DNA of 64,000 nt from Yamagishiella unicocca (lineage: Eukaryota > Chlorophyta > Chlorophyceae > Chlamydomonadales > Volvocaceae). The DNA lies in the NCBI GenBank assembly GCA_003116995.1, contig BDSL01000002.1, positions 1,882,001 to 1,946,000 on the forward strand, given 5' to 3'. Positions 31,777-44,100 of this stretch are shown in pieces. The position numbers were made by a program, and so were the translations under genes. Each line of letters starts with the position of its first letter. The stretch's first letter is position 1. The notes under the pieces were generated by a model. The model made no database searches and was not told the DNA's origin. It worked only from the letters and a program-made list of their open reading frames with translations.

Positions 31777-31983
31777 CTAAATGCGGCATCATCAGGAAGC
31801 GACTTGACGAGGCCCGTTGGGGGGCGGACTGGTCTCAAGATGTCTCTCAAGTGCTAATGGCGGCTAGTTGGTTGCTGGTTTCAGCAGCTGATCTGACGAA
31901 GCTGTGTGGCCTTGTCAGGCCTTGCTAGCAGTTTTCTTTGTTTTGGAACCTCAACGATTACGATTACGATTTATTACATGTCG

Positions 31984-32001
31984 TACTGGCTCGCGCCAGT
32001 A
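31984..32001 (-). promoter_or_regulatory. GNRA-capped hairpin in LINE 3' UTR (copy B)
   Basis: The 18-nt hairpin is identical to the one in copy A, read on the minus strand. The sequence around it carries small indels, for example the GACGGATGTCC...GGACGCATGC part is shorter here, while the stem-loop is unchanged. Confidence 0.65.
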
Positions 32002-32053
32002 GCATGCGTCCGTCAAAGGGCGCACTTCTAAAACTAATCCTAGAAAATCGGGA

Positions 32054-33943
32054 TTATTCCCTTAATGACTCTGTTCGCGCCCTCTGTATCTGAGCCAAAA
32101 GGTTGCCTAGTTTCACCTGATCCCACGTAGTCATCACCACTTGCATATCCTGTCCAGTAGGAAAATCTACAGCTCGTCTGAGGGGCTCATACACGGGACA
32201 CTCCATAAGAACATAAAACTCGTCTTCTACCATATCCCCGCGGCACACTCTGCACGTTCTCTCAACGCGTGGCTTACGCGGCCGACGTGCAAAACGACTT
32301 ATGTCGAGATCCCAACAGCCGAGACGAAAACGCATCAGCGCCGTGTGATGCTTCCGAGGCATACACGCGCGAAGGTGATCGAGCTTCTTTGTATGCGCGT
32401 CGGGGGCATATGCAACGCCCATCCAATTCGAGTAGCGACACACTGTTACGCCCGGCTTCCCGCGATCACTGTCTCCTGCTGCAAATTCGGGAAAAACCCG
32501 CGGATCCATATCAATAGCACTCGAGTTCCAGTCGAGCAGCAAACGTCGCCTGAACTCCTCTAGTACCTTGTCAAACGGGATTTCCAAAGCGGCCATTGCC
32601 TTGGCTTTGTCCACATTACTCAACGTTGCGCTCACATGTTGGCGATAGTCGTACCCAAGTGCTCCAACAATCCGCAGCACCTTACCAGCCCAAAAATATT
32701 CATGCTCGCTTGACGAGCGATCCGATTCCAACCATGCAAAAATATCCTCCTCTAAGACTGCCCGTGCGAGCGTCGAGGGCTGCTTACTCAGGCGCTTCCA
32801 AAAACCAAACACTTGCTGTGCCCAAAAGTGATGCAAAGGCAGTTGAGAGGTCTCTGAGAAGAGTTGCCTGTTCGGGGGCAAACTAGCGCCAACTACCCTG
32901 CGCAGAAAGATCTTCTGTACCTCGACCATTGGATCCGCCAGAGCTCTTTCAAATACACCTGCCGCACGACCTGTGCTTCGAACCCATTTTCCCCATCTGC
33001 CAAGGAGCGCCGCATTCTCCCCCGTCGCTCCTGACCCTCCCCGCTGGTTCCATCTTTGCCACTCCCTAACCCGCTGTCTACCCTTAGTTCCTAAAACTTC
33101 CCAAATAGCGTCTGTTCCCCATACCTCCGCTCCGTACGATAACAAAGGCCTTATTTGGGCGTCAAAACAGCGTAGCATAAGGTCGGGTGCCCATACGCGA
33201 TTTAATTCTAACTTACGCATTAAAGCAAAAACTCCCCTGCGACCCACATCGCATAGCTCCATTCGGCACGAGTCGAACGAAAAACCTGATCCATATCGCA
33301 GTCCAAGATATTTTGCGCGCTCTTTGACTGGTACCGTCTGGCCCGCATAACGCAACCCTGCTGCATCACTCAAAAGTGTGTCGTAGGACGTTTGCCTACC
33401 GGCGAATACCATCAACTCGCATTTACCCACATTCAAATTCATTCCAAATGCATCACAGAATTCCGCTAGCCTATCCAACAGGAATTGCATCCGTTCCCGA
33501 TTCATAGTCATGAGCGTAAGGTCATCCGCGTACAGCAGCTCCGTGACCCCTTTTCCATGCGCAGTGGGGACGCATCCCCGAGGTTGCCTTCGCTCGTGCT
33601 CATCTACGTAATCCGCAAATGATTCGATAAACAACCCGAACAGAACTGGGCTTAGCGGGCATCCCTGCTTTACCCCCTGCACTGATTCAAACCGCTCACC
33701 TCTCTTCCCGTTGACTTTCACGCGCAGTTGCACCTTATCATAACATCGCCTAATAGCAGACAGCATTTGCCCAGAAAGTCCCCGTTCCCTTAGCCGTGCC
33801 CACAACAAATTTCGGTCCACACGATCAAAAGCCTTCTCGAAATCGATCTGGCAGACTAAAAGCCCGTGTTGCCCCGGCCTAGCGTGACGAGCTATAAAAG
33901 ATGATGTTGTGTGCCCAAACCCCGACGAAAACCCGCTTGACAC
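32054..33943 (-). pseudogene. LINE copy B RT domain with intact YADD
   Basis: A 629-codon open frame spans reverse transcriptase from before IDFEKAFDRVDR through VKQGCPLSP, YADD, the thumb region and the terminal zinc finger (CRVCRGDMVEDEFYVLMEC). Its first ~15 residues are out-of-frame sequence created by the 16-bp deletion. Without the N-terminal part it cannot make a whole LINE protein. Confidence 0.85.
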
Positions 33944-34483
33944 CAGTGTCGGACCGGTCCTGCTGCAAGTTCAGATTCGGCGAATTTTGAAAGACGCCGT
34001 TCCAGAACTGAAGCGTAACATTTGGCAAGCACTCCGCCCACCGCGATCCCTCTGTAATTACTGCACTCTAACATGTCCTTCCCATTTCGCTTATACACCG
34101 GAACTAGATCCGACACCGTAAACTGTGCAGGGTAATCACCCGTAGCGCGAATATGCTCCATTAGCACTGTCAAAACCGAGACAAGCCTGTTAATTTCTGG
34201 GCTCCGATCCTCGCTGTCACTGCGAAGCTTCCGAGCGTATCGGTAGCACTCGCCGCACACTTTCTCGGGACCGCTCGACTTGCCATTCGGTAGCTTCTCC
34301 AAAACCACTGCAACTTCCGCCGCCGTAATTGGCGTGTTGAGCGCCTCATCTGCCGCTCGCCTCCCGAGTTCAACGGCCTACGAATCCCGTACGGCTGGGC
34401 AGAGGGCAACCCGTGTTGAGCAGAGGGCAGAGGCCCTTTACGTCCCTTTTCCAGCCTTTTCCCGCACTGGGCTACAGGGCTTC

Positions 34484-34806
34484 GGCGGTCCTTGCACGGG
34501 GGGCGGAGCAACTGATCGGTTCCCTGGGTGGTCCATGAGACCACAATGCTGTTGGCCTCAACCAGATTCAAACCACACTCGTGCCTACATCGATGACCTG
34601 CACCAGTTTCACATATGTGGCCACCTAGTGCAATGGTGTTTTCCTGCCTCGTAATTGTCTCATCCCGACGGCACAAATTTGAGACAATGGCAGCACATAC
34701 GTAATGTCATTTCTTGGTTGTTATCGAAAATCCCGGTATTAGACTGTACCCAACACTTTTGCCATTTCGCACTTACCCCTCAACTTCCCGTTAACTTTCC
34801 ACGCAC
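34484..34806 (+). repeat. Dispersed repeat family X, copy 2
   Basis: Second copy of the repeat at 19268-19600, same orientation, beginning at CGGTCCTTGCA and fading near TTTCCACG. Together the two copies bracket the whole mobile-DNA nest. Confidence 0.7.
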
Positions 34807-35193
34807 CAGACGCACATGCATACGTGTAAGCGTCCGATGCCTCTATGTATCTTACCTTCAAATACTGGTAGGATGCTGGTAACGACGAGAAAGGGAAGCA
34901 CAATAAAGGTCGTAAGGCCCGGCGAGCCAATGTTTGCAAGTTTGCTCATAGCCTCATCAAACGACCAGAAAGTATTACATATCATACGTCACATGTATCG
35001 CGTGCAGCGCGCATACTTACTTATTTGAAAAATTGCGTTATCCCGCCGTACCGGTATACTGCTAGTAAATTAGCTCACACACGCCGCACAATACCATTTC
35101 CTGTATTGGGACTCCAACTTTCGTTATGTCACCATTTAGCGCGACAAGAAAGGTTTACATGTAACGGAGGCACGGGTTGGTCATTGCTTCAAA
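34807..35193 (+). promoter_or_regulatory. Upstream region of the giant receptor gene
   Basis: The 387 bp before the ATG at 35194 must contain the promoter if the start is right. I see no clear TATA box. The mobile nest ends at its left edge, so TE insertion has come close to the promoter. Confidence 0.3.
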
Positions 35194-38100
35194 ATGCAGC
35201 GCTCAAAGTGCTTCTGGCCCCTGGTTTGTCTCTTACTGTGTAGCAATTCATTCATTGAGCGCGTTGGGGCCTCCGATGGCGAAATGAAGTCATCCAGCAG
35301 CGCTCGAAGGTCCGTGCAACAACTTCAGCAGCATGACTCTGGGAGGACGCCTTTATGCGCCGCCATATCAGGACCTACAGCTAGGGCCTTTGTGTCTAAG
35401 ATCGCAGCTATCGTTCAGCGTGTGCTGCCGGTTTCCACGACAAGCTTCGCGGACACACTTCGCATGCTAAAGTTGTACCCGGTGGTGGCCGATTGGGTCG
35501 TATCACGTTGGAGAACCGGTAAGTTCCATTTAATAAATAGTCTCGATGCGACTTGGGCCTAATACCAGCGTTTGGAATATTGCCATCCAGCGTCAATAAA
35601 TGAATGGATCGGCAGGCTCGCTGCGCGCACCAGATGTCAGCATTAGGAACTTCGCTTGCTATGGATTGCGCGCTGTAGTCAGCGACGGAGTGCGACTTAG
35701 TTCGTAGCCATGGATGGCACATCCGAGCAAGGTTGTATGATGTCAACATTTGCGCGAATGCACCAAACAATTCAAATTGCATATGCTGCAAAGCTTGGTT
35801 GTTTTGCGGTTCCTCTTTTTGACCGGAAATGGCGGCGGCTTGCATTACCATTGTGTTGGTTAAACTTCTCCCACCGCGTTTATCGTCGTTTGATACCATA
35901 TCTTTGTAGCTGTTGGAGATCCCATGCAGTTCATTAAGTTAATAGGGTGGCGCGCATCGATCAGCAAACCGTATCTTAATCAAGCACCACGTTCCGTCGC
36001 TGGCTACGAGGCGGGCACTCACACGCTGCTAGATGTCGCGCGACGACTGCTTTATAAGATATGCGAGCACACAGTGACTGTACGTGTGATTCCTTGGTTG
36101 TTGTAGATATATAGCTTATTTAGGCCCGCTCGCATGCTTTCTGGTGTGCACACGCTCGCTCATTCCAAGGGCGCGCGGGTTAATTGCCCTGCTGGCATCG
36201 GGCGCCCAATCTATTTTTGACTAGCGCTACATACATGTTCCCGTTTGGCCATTCCATGTTACAATCACCGGCGTTATTTGACGATCGAAGTAGGGGGCCG
36301 AGCGAGTTCCAACAGAGAGGATCCGATCCTTTCCGGAACGAACGGAGACGGACCCTCGCTGATAGAACGTACGCCGCAGCTAGATAGTACGACAGCGACG
36401 GAGGGCAATGGGCCATGCGCACACCCAGCAGGGAAGGGAGGGACGGCGCGTGCTGCTGAACAAGAGAACAAGGTAGCCCGCTTGACAGCTAGCGCGCTTA
36501 TTAACCTGAGCCATGATCGACGTGATGAATAGAAAACACGGACCACGCAGTGGTTATTTGCTGCTGCGTACGTTGCCGGACACTCTCATGCCCAGCCAAG
36601 CAAGGACCCTACATACACCCAGTCAGTTTACCCAGCCATATCTACGCAAAATAAGCCCGCATAGCATTATAGTGGGGGGGGAGGCACGTACGCGTACGCA
36701 GCTAGCTGGTCGGTGCTTCCGTCAGCGGGTTCTGAATATGTATGTTAACGCGTCCTGCTCGCTACGTACGCGCTGTACATTTGGTGCATCGCGTACATTT
36801 GGTGCATGCGTGCGTGCGTGTGCGTGCTTAATGCCATATAATAAATAGACATACATACTACTATACGTACGTCGATATCGATTCCCTATGGCGACGGCAG
36901 GAACTCGTGTTTCTCCCGCTGCGTGCTTGGTCGCTTAAGGCACGCACGCGTGTACGTTTGCATCGATCCTTGATTGCGTTGGGTAGCTGTTACGAACCAT
37001 TACATTACCGTGCGTACGCTTGCTTTAATTGTGTCGTCGGGCGTTAACTATGTATCCAGGGTTCTCGTGGGCGCCTTAGGCAAAAGGACGCCAGCCAGGC
37101 GAAGGCATCGATGGTGCTGGCCTCCTAACTAAAAAATCAAGTGAATTTAGGTTCTGATATTGCTTACTTGCTATATAGCAATATATCCCTTTTTCAGTAA
37201 TACAACAGTAGCAGGTAACCAGCGAGGAACGAACAGTACGCCCCCGCCCGGATCATGCTTTACTTACGTACGGCTCCGTGGTTCCTTCCTCCGACCGGCT
37301 TACTTGTCATGGCGTGATTAGGGTTTTGAGCATATGCGCATGCTGTTCCTTCTTCACTTAGCCATTTCATAGGTAGCAAGCAAGTAAGCTTGGGATGGAG
37401 GTGCTTACTTTACGTGCGTATTTCGTTTCTACTGTCACTCGCTCGCTGTCACAAACATACACCTGCGTGCGTGCGTGCCGTGTACGCTACGTTCCGGAGG
37501 TATGTTACACACACTGTGCATCGTGTCGGCGTCTTCAGTTCCTCGAGCGAATTACAAAAATAATGAACGTCAATGTACGTCAGTTTGACATGTGTGCTGC
37601 AGGGTTTATCACAAACATTTACCGAGATGGTTCTGTGGATGGGGTAGCCAACGCCTTGGTAAGGGAGATCATCCTACCAGTCGTGCGCGAGTTCGTTGAG
37701 ACCCCTACTGGAAGCTTTCTGGCCGACGCACTGCTGGAAAAAACTCCTGGCTTTGATCGGTACGTATCATACGCATGCGATGCGGTGTTATTAATATATA
37801 GGTATGCATGTCTATCTGCAGTAAATAAGACACGCTGTGGCGTCGAGCCGTATATATATGATGCGTGGAAAAATGAAATGAACGCGAGCGTCGTATTATC
37901 ACATAGCAACCATCCTTTGTTGACGTACGTCTGTGGTATTTCATGTTGCTGGGGAGCGGCATTGCGAGGTCGACCCTGCGTGACTTGTAAATTGCTTGGG
38001 CCTCGGCGAGCGATCGCCGAACTGCGTCCCACGCACATCCTTTGTGTACTATCTAGCTACATAGCTGCGCAAGCGCAAGCTACTTACGTAGCTAATTGAA

Positions 38101-41100
38101 CTTGTATTACTCATTCATATATACAATAATCGCACTTATATAAAGCATGCTCTTGATTGCGTGCTTACATGCTGCTGCATGCGCAGGGATATCATCGGAG
38201 CAATGTTCAACAGCGACATGTCACTGCTGGACTTAAAGGACCAGTATTTGAGCATGGAGACATATAGAGCTCTCCGAGATGCCCTTGGTAGAGAACTATG
38301 TGAGTGCGTGCACGCAGTAAGAAACGAGTGCAAGCATCGAAAAACAAAAGCACGTATGTAATGGCTTGGCTGGTGGGTTAAAAGCTTCAAAACACCGACA
38401 GTAAAACGCTGACGTACATATGCACGTATGTAGGTGTATCGATTATTGGTGCGTGGCTGGCATCGATCCGTGTTAAGATGGAAACGTGCGGATACCGTCT
38501 AGCACGCAACTGCATTTAGAGCGGAAGTACTGTACATAAGCGTGTTTTCCAATATGTTTTGCTACATACATGCATGATAGATCTGCTCGCTGCGTGCCGA
38601 ACGCATGCGCTGGTATTATTATTATTATTACATTACGCCGGCACTACGCCTGGCATGTTGTTAAGGGGGCGGGGCGGTGAGGGCATCAGTACACCCTATA
38701 CGCTCGCGCCACCAGTACCAATTCACCTCATATCGCTAAGGCCCACGCCACATTATCGCTGTGGAACACGACCAGTTAGTGCAACTCGCCGGAGGCTGGT
38801 GCTCCTGCCACATCCCTAACTCATATTTGTATCAATTTTTGAGATTCAAGCGCTCTCCGGAAACCGGTCTTCCGCCAGCTCCATGTCCAGCATGCCGCCA
38901 TGCTTGGTGTACTTGATGGTTGAGCCACCCGTAGAACGCACACGCTCCCGTCTCTGGCCTAAGCCCCAACACTTCATACTAGAGTTAGTCCTCCCTAACC
39001 ACACCGATGGCTATTGGCTGCCCGCACCATCGGGATCGGCGGCAGGATTCGAACCTGCATCTCCTGTGCCGCACCTTGTGGGAATTGAACCTGGGATCTC
39101 CCAGGCCACAAGGATTGGATTTTTCGGGCTCTCCCAATTGAGCTACACCGATACGCATGCGCTGGTACACTCGCTGCTGCCGTGCTGCTGCCGTGCTTGC
39201 TTGCAGCGTCTGCTGAGAGCCGACTCACCCTCAGCGGAGTCGTAACAGATGGTATCACCGTGTTCCGAGCTTTGGTGCGTGCGGTCGAGCACAGCATGGA
39301 GCCAGAGACGAGCGCCCTTCAAGAGGCTATCGGGATAACTCCAAGCGACAAAAGCTTCCTTCAGCCATTCCTGCAAAGGTACTTCAAAAGTAGTCAATTG
39401 AAATTATAATGGGCATAGTATAGCGCAACGATAGCTGTGTGCGTACGATTACACAAAATACATGACGACGACGCTACCTTATGTTCATTCCTGACCTCCG
39501 TCGTGCATATATACCTTGTTTCGTTCGGGCCCGCCGTGTGCGTCCATACGTACCCTTCCACGGCGGCATGCGTGCGTCGTCCGTTTAACATTCGCGACGA
39601 ACGAATATGAATGTCCTTACCCACTACTAATAATAATACGTGCACGTACGCGTGCACACATACACGCAACACACCGAGTCTATTTCTTTCGTCACCCGTG
39701 CGTAGTACTTCATTTCCTGGTTATGAGCGGGGATAGATGACCATTATGAAGCAAGCACATGTACAATCACACACGTCCGTCCTGCTTACTCGCTGGTTAT
39801 TAGCTGCCTATTTAGCTACCCTACTTATTAACAGCTCGCCGCTTTAATTCTTTCATCCTCCACCATCTCCTCCTTTAGCCTCTACCATTCCTTGGATTCC
39901 ACCAAGCGGGACTTGGAGGTCATACTCACCGACTTTGCGGGTATGTATGCATGTACATAAAGATGTTTGCTTGCTTGTTTCTCCTTGATAATATCGATCG
40001 ATGTACGTACGTATGTGATGTTGGTTCGTTCGTTCATCCAGCGACGGATAATAATGTCCATGTTGGTATTCGTTCCTGCGTGCGTCTTATTAGTTGGTCG
40101 TTTTTCTGTTACTATGTGCACATAAGCGGTATAGATATGCTCCGCCGCGTGTAACATATGGGTACACGCGCGGACGATGTCCTAGTTAAAATACCGACAT
40201 CTACGTCCGCCACCGCTGTTCATCCTCAAAATACCTGAGCTAGAGACGCTTTATTTGTTCATTTCTGCAATAAGCGATTTGTGTACAAGGTTTGATACGG
40301 TATCAAAGTAATACCATATGTTGCCTACCCGTATCAAAAAGAGATTCATGTACATGTTCCTTCACTCCTCTTATCGATGTCAGAAAGGACATTCCTTCTC
40401 ATCATGCATGTGCTTCGGTTGCTTGTTGCTTGCTTGCGTTAACAGTAAATATAGCTGACACTGGCGTTCAACATCATGCATACGTACCTACATAATAATG
40501 GCCTACCTGCCGTACGTCTTTATGTTACACGTAATATGCGCCTACGTAGAAGGCGTTCAACATCATGCATATGTACCTACATAATAATGGCCTACCTGCC
40601 GTACGTCTTTATGTTACACGTAATATGCGCCTACGTAGAACTAACTACGAAATGCTACCTCGGCTATTAGTTGCCTTTATTTGCTTACTTATCCATGTAT
40701 GTATGTGCGCATTCACTATGTACTGCCTGCATGCTCGCTGCAGGGCCCTCCATTGTTGCTCCACAAGTCCAACGCCGCTTGCTGCAACAAATGCCGCTGC
40801 AAAAACAGCAGCAGTTTCCCGAATTGTCACAAACGCTCCTGACTTACACGTCGGAAGCTTTTTTTTCCGGTCTTGTATGCGGCCATGGCGACATCTTCAA
40901 GGCGTTTGCCAGTACGTTTCCCCCAGTACTAGATCAGGTTCTCCGGGAGCTACCTACTATCATCGACTGGGTCGTGCAACAATGGGAACACAACATCGAA
41001 ACCATGCTCGAAACCGTGTTATGCGCCGGTGACCGGTCGCACCAGTACGAAGCTGTCGAAGCTGCGGCCAAAACACTGGCAGAAATTGCAAACACAGTTG

Positions 41101-44100
41101 TCGACGCCTTCTTCTCTACTGAAGTTGGGGTGATCTTCTCACAAACGTTGGAAAACCTCGGTTTACTCAGGTACGTTTGAAGCATGTCCATGCGTTCACC
41201 CGCCCGCATTCGTTCGCATGCTATCTTTCTCAGCCACCACCACATACGTAGATCGTTGTATGCATCGTACGTAGCTGCATTGGGTCCCTGCGTGTTCATT
41301 GTGTTAACGATAGATCTACGCAACTTCAGCCCGAGTTTTTATAAATATTTTTATGAACGAATGTCATGCGCGCATGTATCTTAATGTTCTTCCTAACCAA
41401 TGACATTGCATTCACGGCGGCTTACTTGCGCGTCCACATATATACCTAGGCTGTTAATCCGCCGGCTGCTCACATACATACGTACAGGCACAGCAGACAC
41501 ATCGATGCAAGCGACAACCAAGATGAAGACTACGACATGAATGCTGAAGACTACGACATGAATGCTGAAGACTACGACATTCGACATGCGTCAGATGGTA
41601 CCTCCATGTACAGGCACAGCATGCACATCGGTGCAAGCGACGTCCAAGATGGAGTGGACATCATCATGAATGCCGAAGACTACATACGGCATGCATCAAA
41701 TGATATTTCCATGGCACTTGGCTTCAGATTCAGTGAGTCTCTATTGTAGTAGATAGGAAATCAAACGTGGCTTACTTTGGGAAGTACTTTAGTTCGGGAA
41801 CTACTATCGTAATGGGATCCTGGCTGGCGTTTATGTGTATGTGATCGAAATATTTGATAATGAAACATCGCTTACGAGCGACATATGTATGTTTTTACCG
41901 CTAAGCAATGCGAGTACGCAAAGAATTATTGGCAATATTACATTCCTTCGTTCGTTCATGTTTCGTTGCAAATAAGCAATGAGAAAGCACGTACGTACGT
42001 ACCTAACCAAGCAATTAAAGATCCTTCAATCTTTAAACGCGGACGGACTGATCTTCTTGCAACAGGGTCATCAATCCAGGACTTCGGGCGGGATGGGCTC
42101 ATGGTCGTCCAAACTCTGGTGCTTGCTGCCATCCGCTCTGCCGAGTCGCTTGGTATGAGTCACCAGGAAAAACTTTCGTTCCAGGAGTTTTACGGCAGGT
42201 AGGTGCGTGCACTTGGAAAAACTTTATTAAGTGGTGCGTCGCCTAGGTTTCCCTTTCAAGTAGGTATGTATACAATGCGTCCACGACTCGGTTTTGGCGA
42301 TGCATTTAAAATAAAGAAATACAAGCTCGCGTCATATATGCAAACCTGCCCGACGATATATAATAATAATAATAATAATAATAATGAGTACGCTGGCACT
42401 AGGCCTAGCATGTATTACGGGGGCGGGGCGGTGAGGGTGTTAGTACACCCTATACGCTCGCGCCACCTGTATGTGGGGTCAAAAAGTTACCCTTAGATAT
42501 ACCGACGATATATACAAGAGCACGCTAGAAGGGCAGTACCGTAGTAGATAGGAAACTGCATAAGCTACCGGCGCCATGCACGCACCGACTGCTGACTGGT
42601 AAATACGCATGTACGCATGTGTACTTCAACGGAAACAAATCCCTTTCAATCCCTTCAAGTGTGCGTGGTGCTGTATTCCATTCGTGCAGCATTGTGAGGT
42701 TACATGAGGAGTGGCAGAGGTTTTCCAGCTTTCCAGGTACGCAAGGTAGATTCCGATATATGACGACGGATAATCGATGCTTTTACATACCTGGTTTCCT
42801 ATTATTACTGCTCGCTTTGTTTAACGTGTACGCGGACATTCTACGTACTACACGAACAGGACGGACGTTACTCGAAGAACAGGGACGATCAGCCGGGAGT
42901 AAGCGGTTGATGAGTAAGGAGAATAGGGGGAACGGATACCCCGCCCTCATTGCGCTGTCCCCCTTAGTAACACACACTAGATAGGTAGGCTATGGCCGGC
43001 GTAATGTAATTATTATTAGTAAACGCCAGAACAGGAAGCGTCCATCCTTCAATTCCTATCTATGAAGGAAACGTAATGATGTGGACGTAAGGGATCCCAG
43101 CAGCAATACATGAATATCACTACCATGCCATATAGTATTCCGTCTTCCTACGTAGCTGCTGCTGCCGGCTGTTCGTTTTTATAATTGCAAGGTTGCAACC
43201 TTGTGCCGCGGCACGAGGGCGCCATTCGGCTTGTGGATGGGCCTTCGTCTTCATCTGGCAGAGTCGAGATATACCACAACGGTGTCTGGGGCACAGTATG
43301 GTACGTTACGTATTACTATGTTTTAAGAAACATTGTTTTCCCCAAAATGAACGCGGTTGTGTGTATGCACCGTGGCGAGGATTTATGAACGGTACGACGG
43401 ACCCTGTCTTTCGCCGCCGAGCGCTTTCCCTACGTAGGGCAGGCCTGCCGCCGTGGTTTTGGTCTAAATATTTTCTGTTGTGCCCTCGTCACGTACGTGC
43501 TGACATTCTCTCGCTCCTCCGCGGCCCCTCGCATATGCTGGTGCCTGGTGTACATCCGTCTCCTCCCCATAGGTGAGATCGACTGTGCATACGACCTTAA
43601 CAAGCGGGCCTGGGCACCCGCCGATCGCCATGCATGGCGATTGTTCGTCGCCGCGCTTCCGCCGCTGTACAATAATGTTTGAGTACTCAATCCACGCAGT
43701 TTAGTTTGTTTTGTTGTAAAAAATACTTACGTCCATGTGTTTATTTTGTGACATGCGTGATTACAATGGTTGCTCTTTACAACTTTGACCGTACCTGGCG
43801 AGGGATATGGCCGATGGCTGTCCGGGAACGCACATATTCGTAGAATAAGGAACTACGTAATATAAGCGGCTATGTGGGTTATGCCAATGTCTTAGCAACT
43901 TAATTGCATGATAAACTGCAGCACGCACGGCGGCGGGACGCATGAAGGACTACTACTAATGAGACAGTAGTAATGCGGTAAACTTTTGCTCTATATGCTT
44001 GTCAGGCACGCGCCCACCCATAATAAATGCCGTTGTCACTATATCCATTTGTTGCAATGCAGTGACGACGGTTTTGGGTTCGAGGAGGCCACGGTTGTGT

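Larger units (their letters stand above)
26200..31950 (+). mobile_element. Gag-protease-like retroelement lacking RT, with membrane ORF
   Basis: The stretch between the two LINE copies carries a large Gag-like protein with two zinc-finger motifs, a protease-like tail and an overlapping transmembrane ORF. A G-rich tract (31631-31643) precedes two 49-bp direct repeats that start TG and end CA, as LTR ends do. I found no matching left LTR, tRNA primer site, reverse transcriptase or integrase. It may be a non-autonomous or internally deleted LTR-type element. The borders are set only by the flanking LINE tails. Confidence 0.55.
31957..34369 (-). mobile_element. LINE copy B, 5'-truncated, frameshifted
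   Basis: Same family as copy A, on the opposite strand with its 3' end facing it. Homology starts (5' on the minus strand) at about 34369 in the linker before reverse transcriptase, so the endonuclease is missing. A 16-bp deletion near 33895 between TTTT runs splits the coding region into 34308-33892 and 33943-32054. Unlike copy A, it keeps the catalytic box (ELLYADDLTLM) and all downstream RT. The 3' UTR hairpin is at 31984-32001, and the tail is about three TAATCG units. A possible 6-bp target duplication, TCAACG, flanks it at 31951-31956 and 34370-34375. Confidence 0.9.
35194..39940 (+). other. Signal peptide and helical module 1 (exons 1-5)
   Basis: Exon 1 encodes a signal peptide and a helical stretch ending YPVVADWVVSRW. 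Exon 2 encodes GFITNIYRDG...LVREIILPVVREFVET, exon 3 DIIGAMFNSDMSLLDL...ALRDALGREL, exon 4 SRLTLSGVVTDGITVFRALV...FLQPFLQR, and the tiny exon 5 (62 bp) SLYHSLDSTKRDLEVILTDF. Intron phases after these exons run 1, 2, 1, 2, 1. The module recurs at 40744-42736, 49449-51330 and 51706-54877. All parts look alpha-helical; no known domain was recognised. Confidence 0.7.
40744..42736 (+). other. Helical module 2 (exons 6-9)
   Basis: Exon 6 fuses what are two exons in module 1: GDIFKAFASTFPPVLDQVL...IIDWVVQQW, then TLAEIANTVVDAFFSTEVG. Exon 7 carries an acidic insert with YDMNAED repeats before DISMALGFRF. Exon 8 has DFGRDGLMVVQTLVLAAIRS, and exon 9 is only 47 bp (SIVRLHEEWQRFSSFPG). Phase in and out are both 1. 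Exon 9 was found only by searching for a piece that restores phase before SRCR1; it matches the size, phase and end (xPG) of the last exon of the other modules. Confidence 0.65.
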
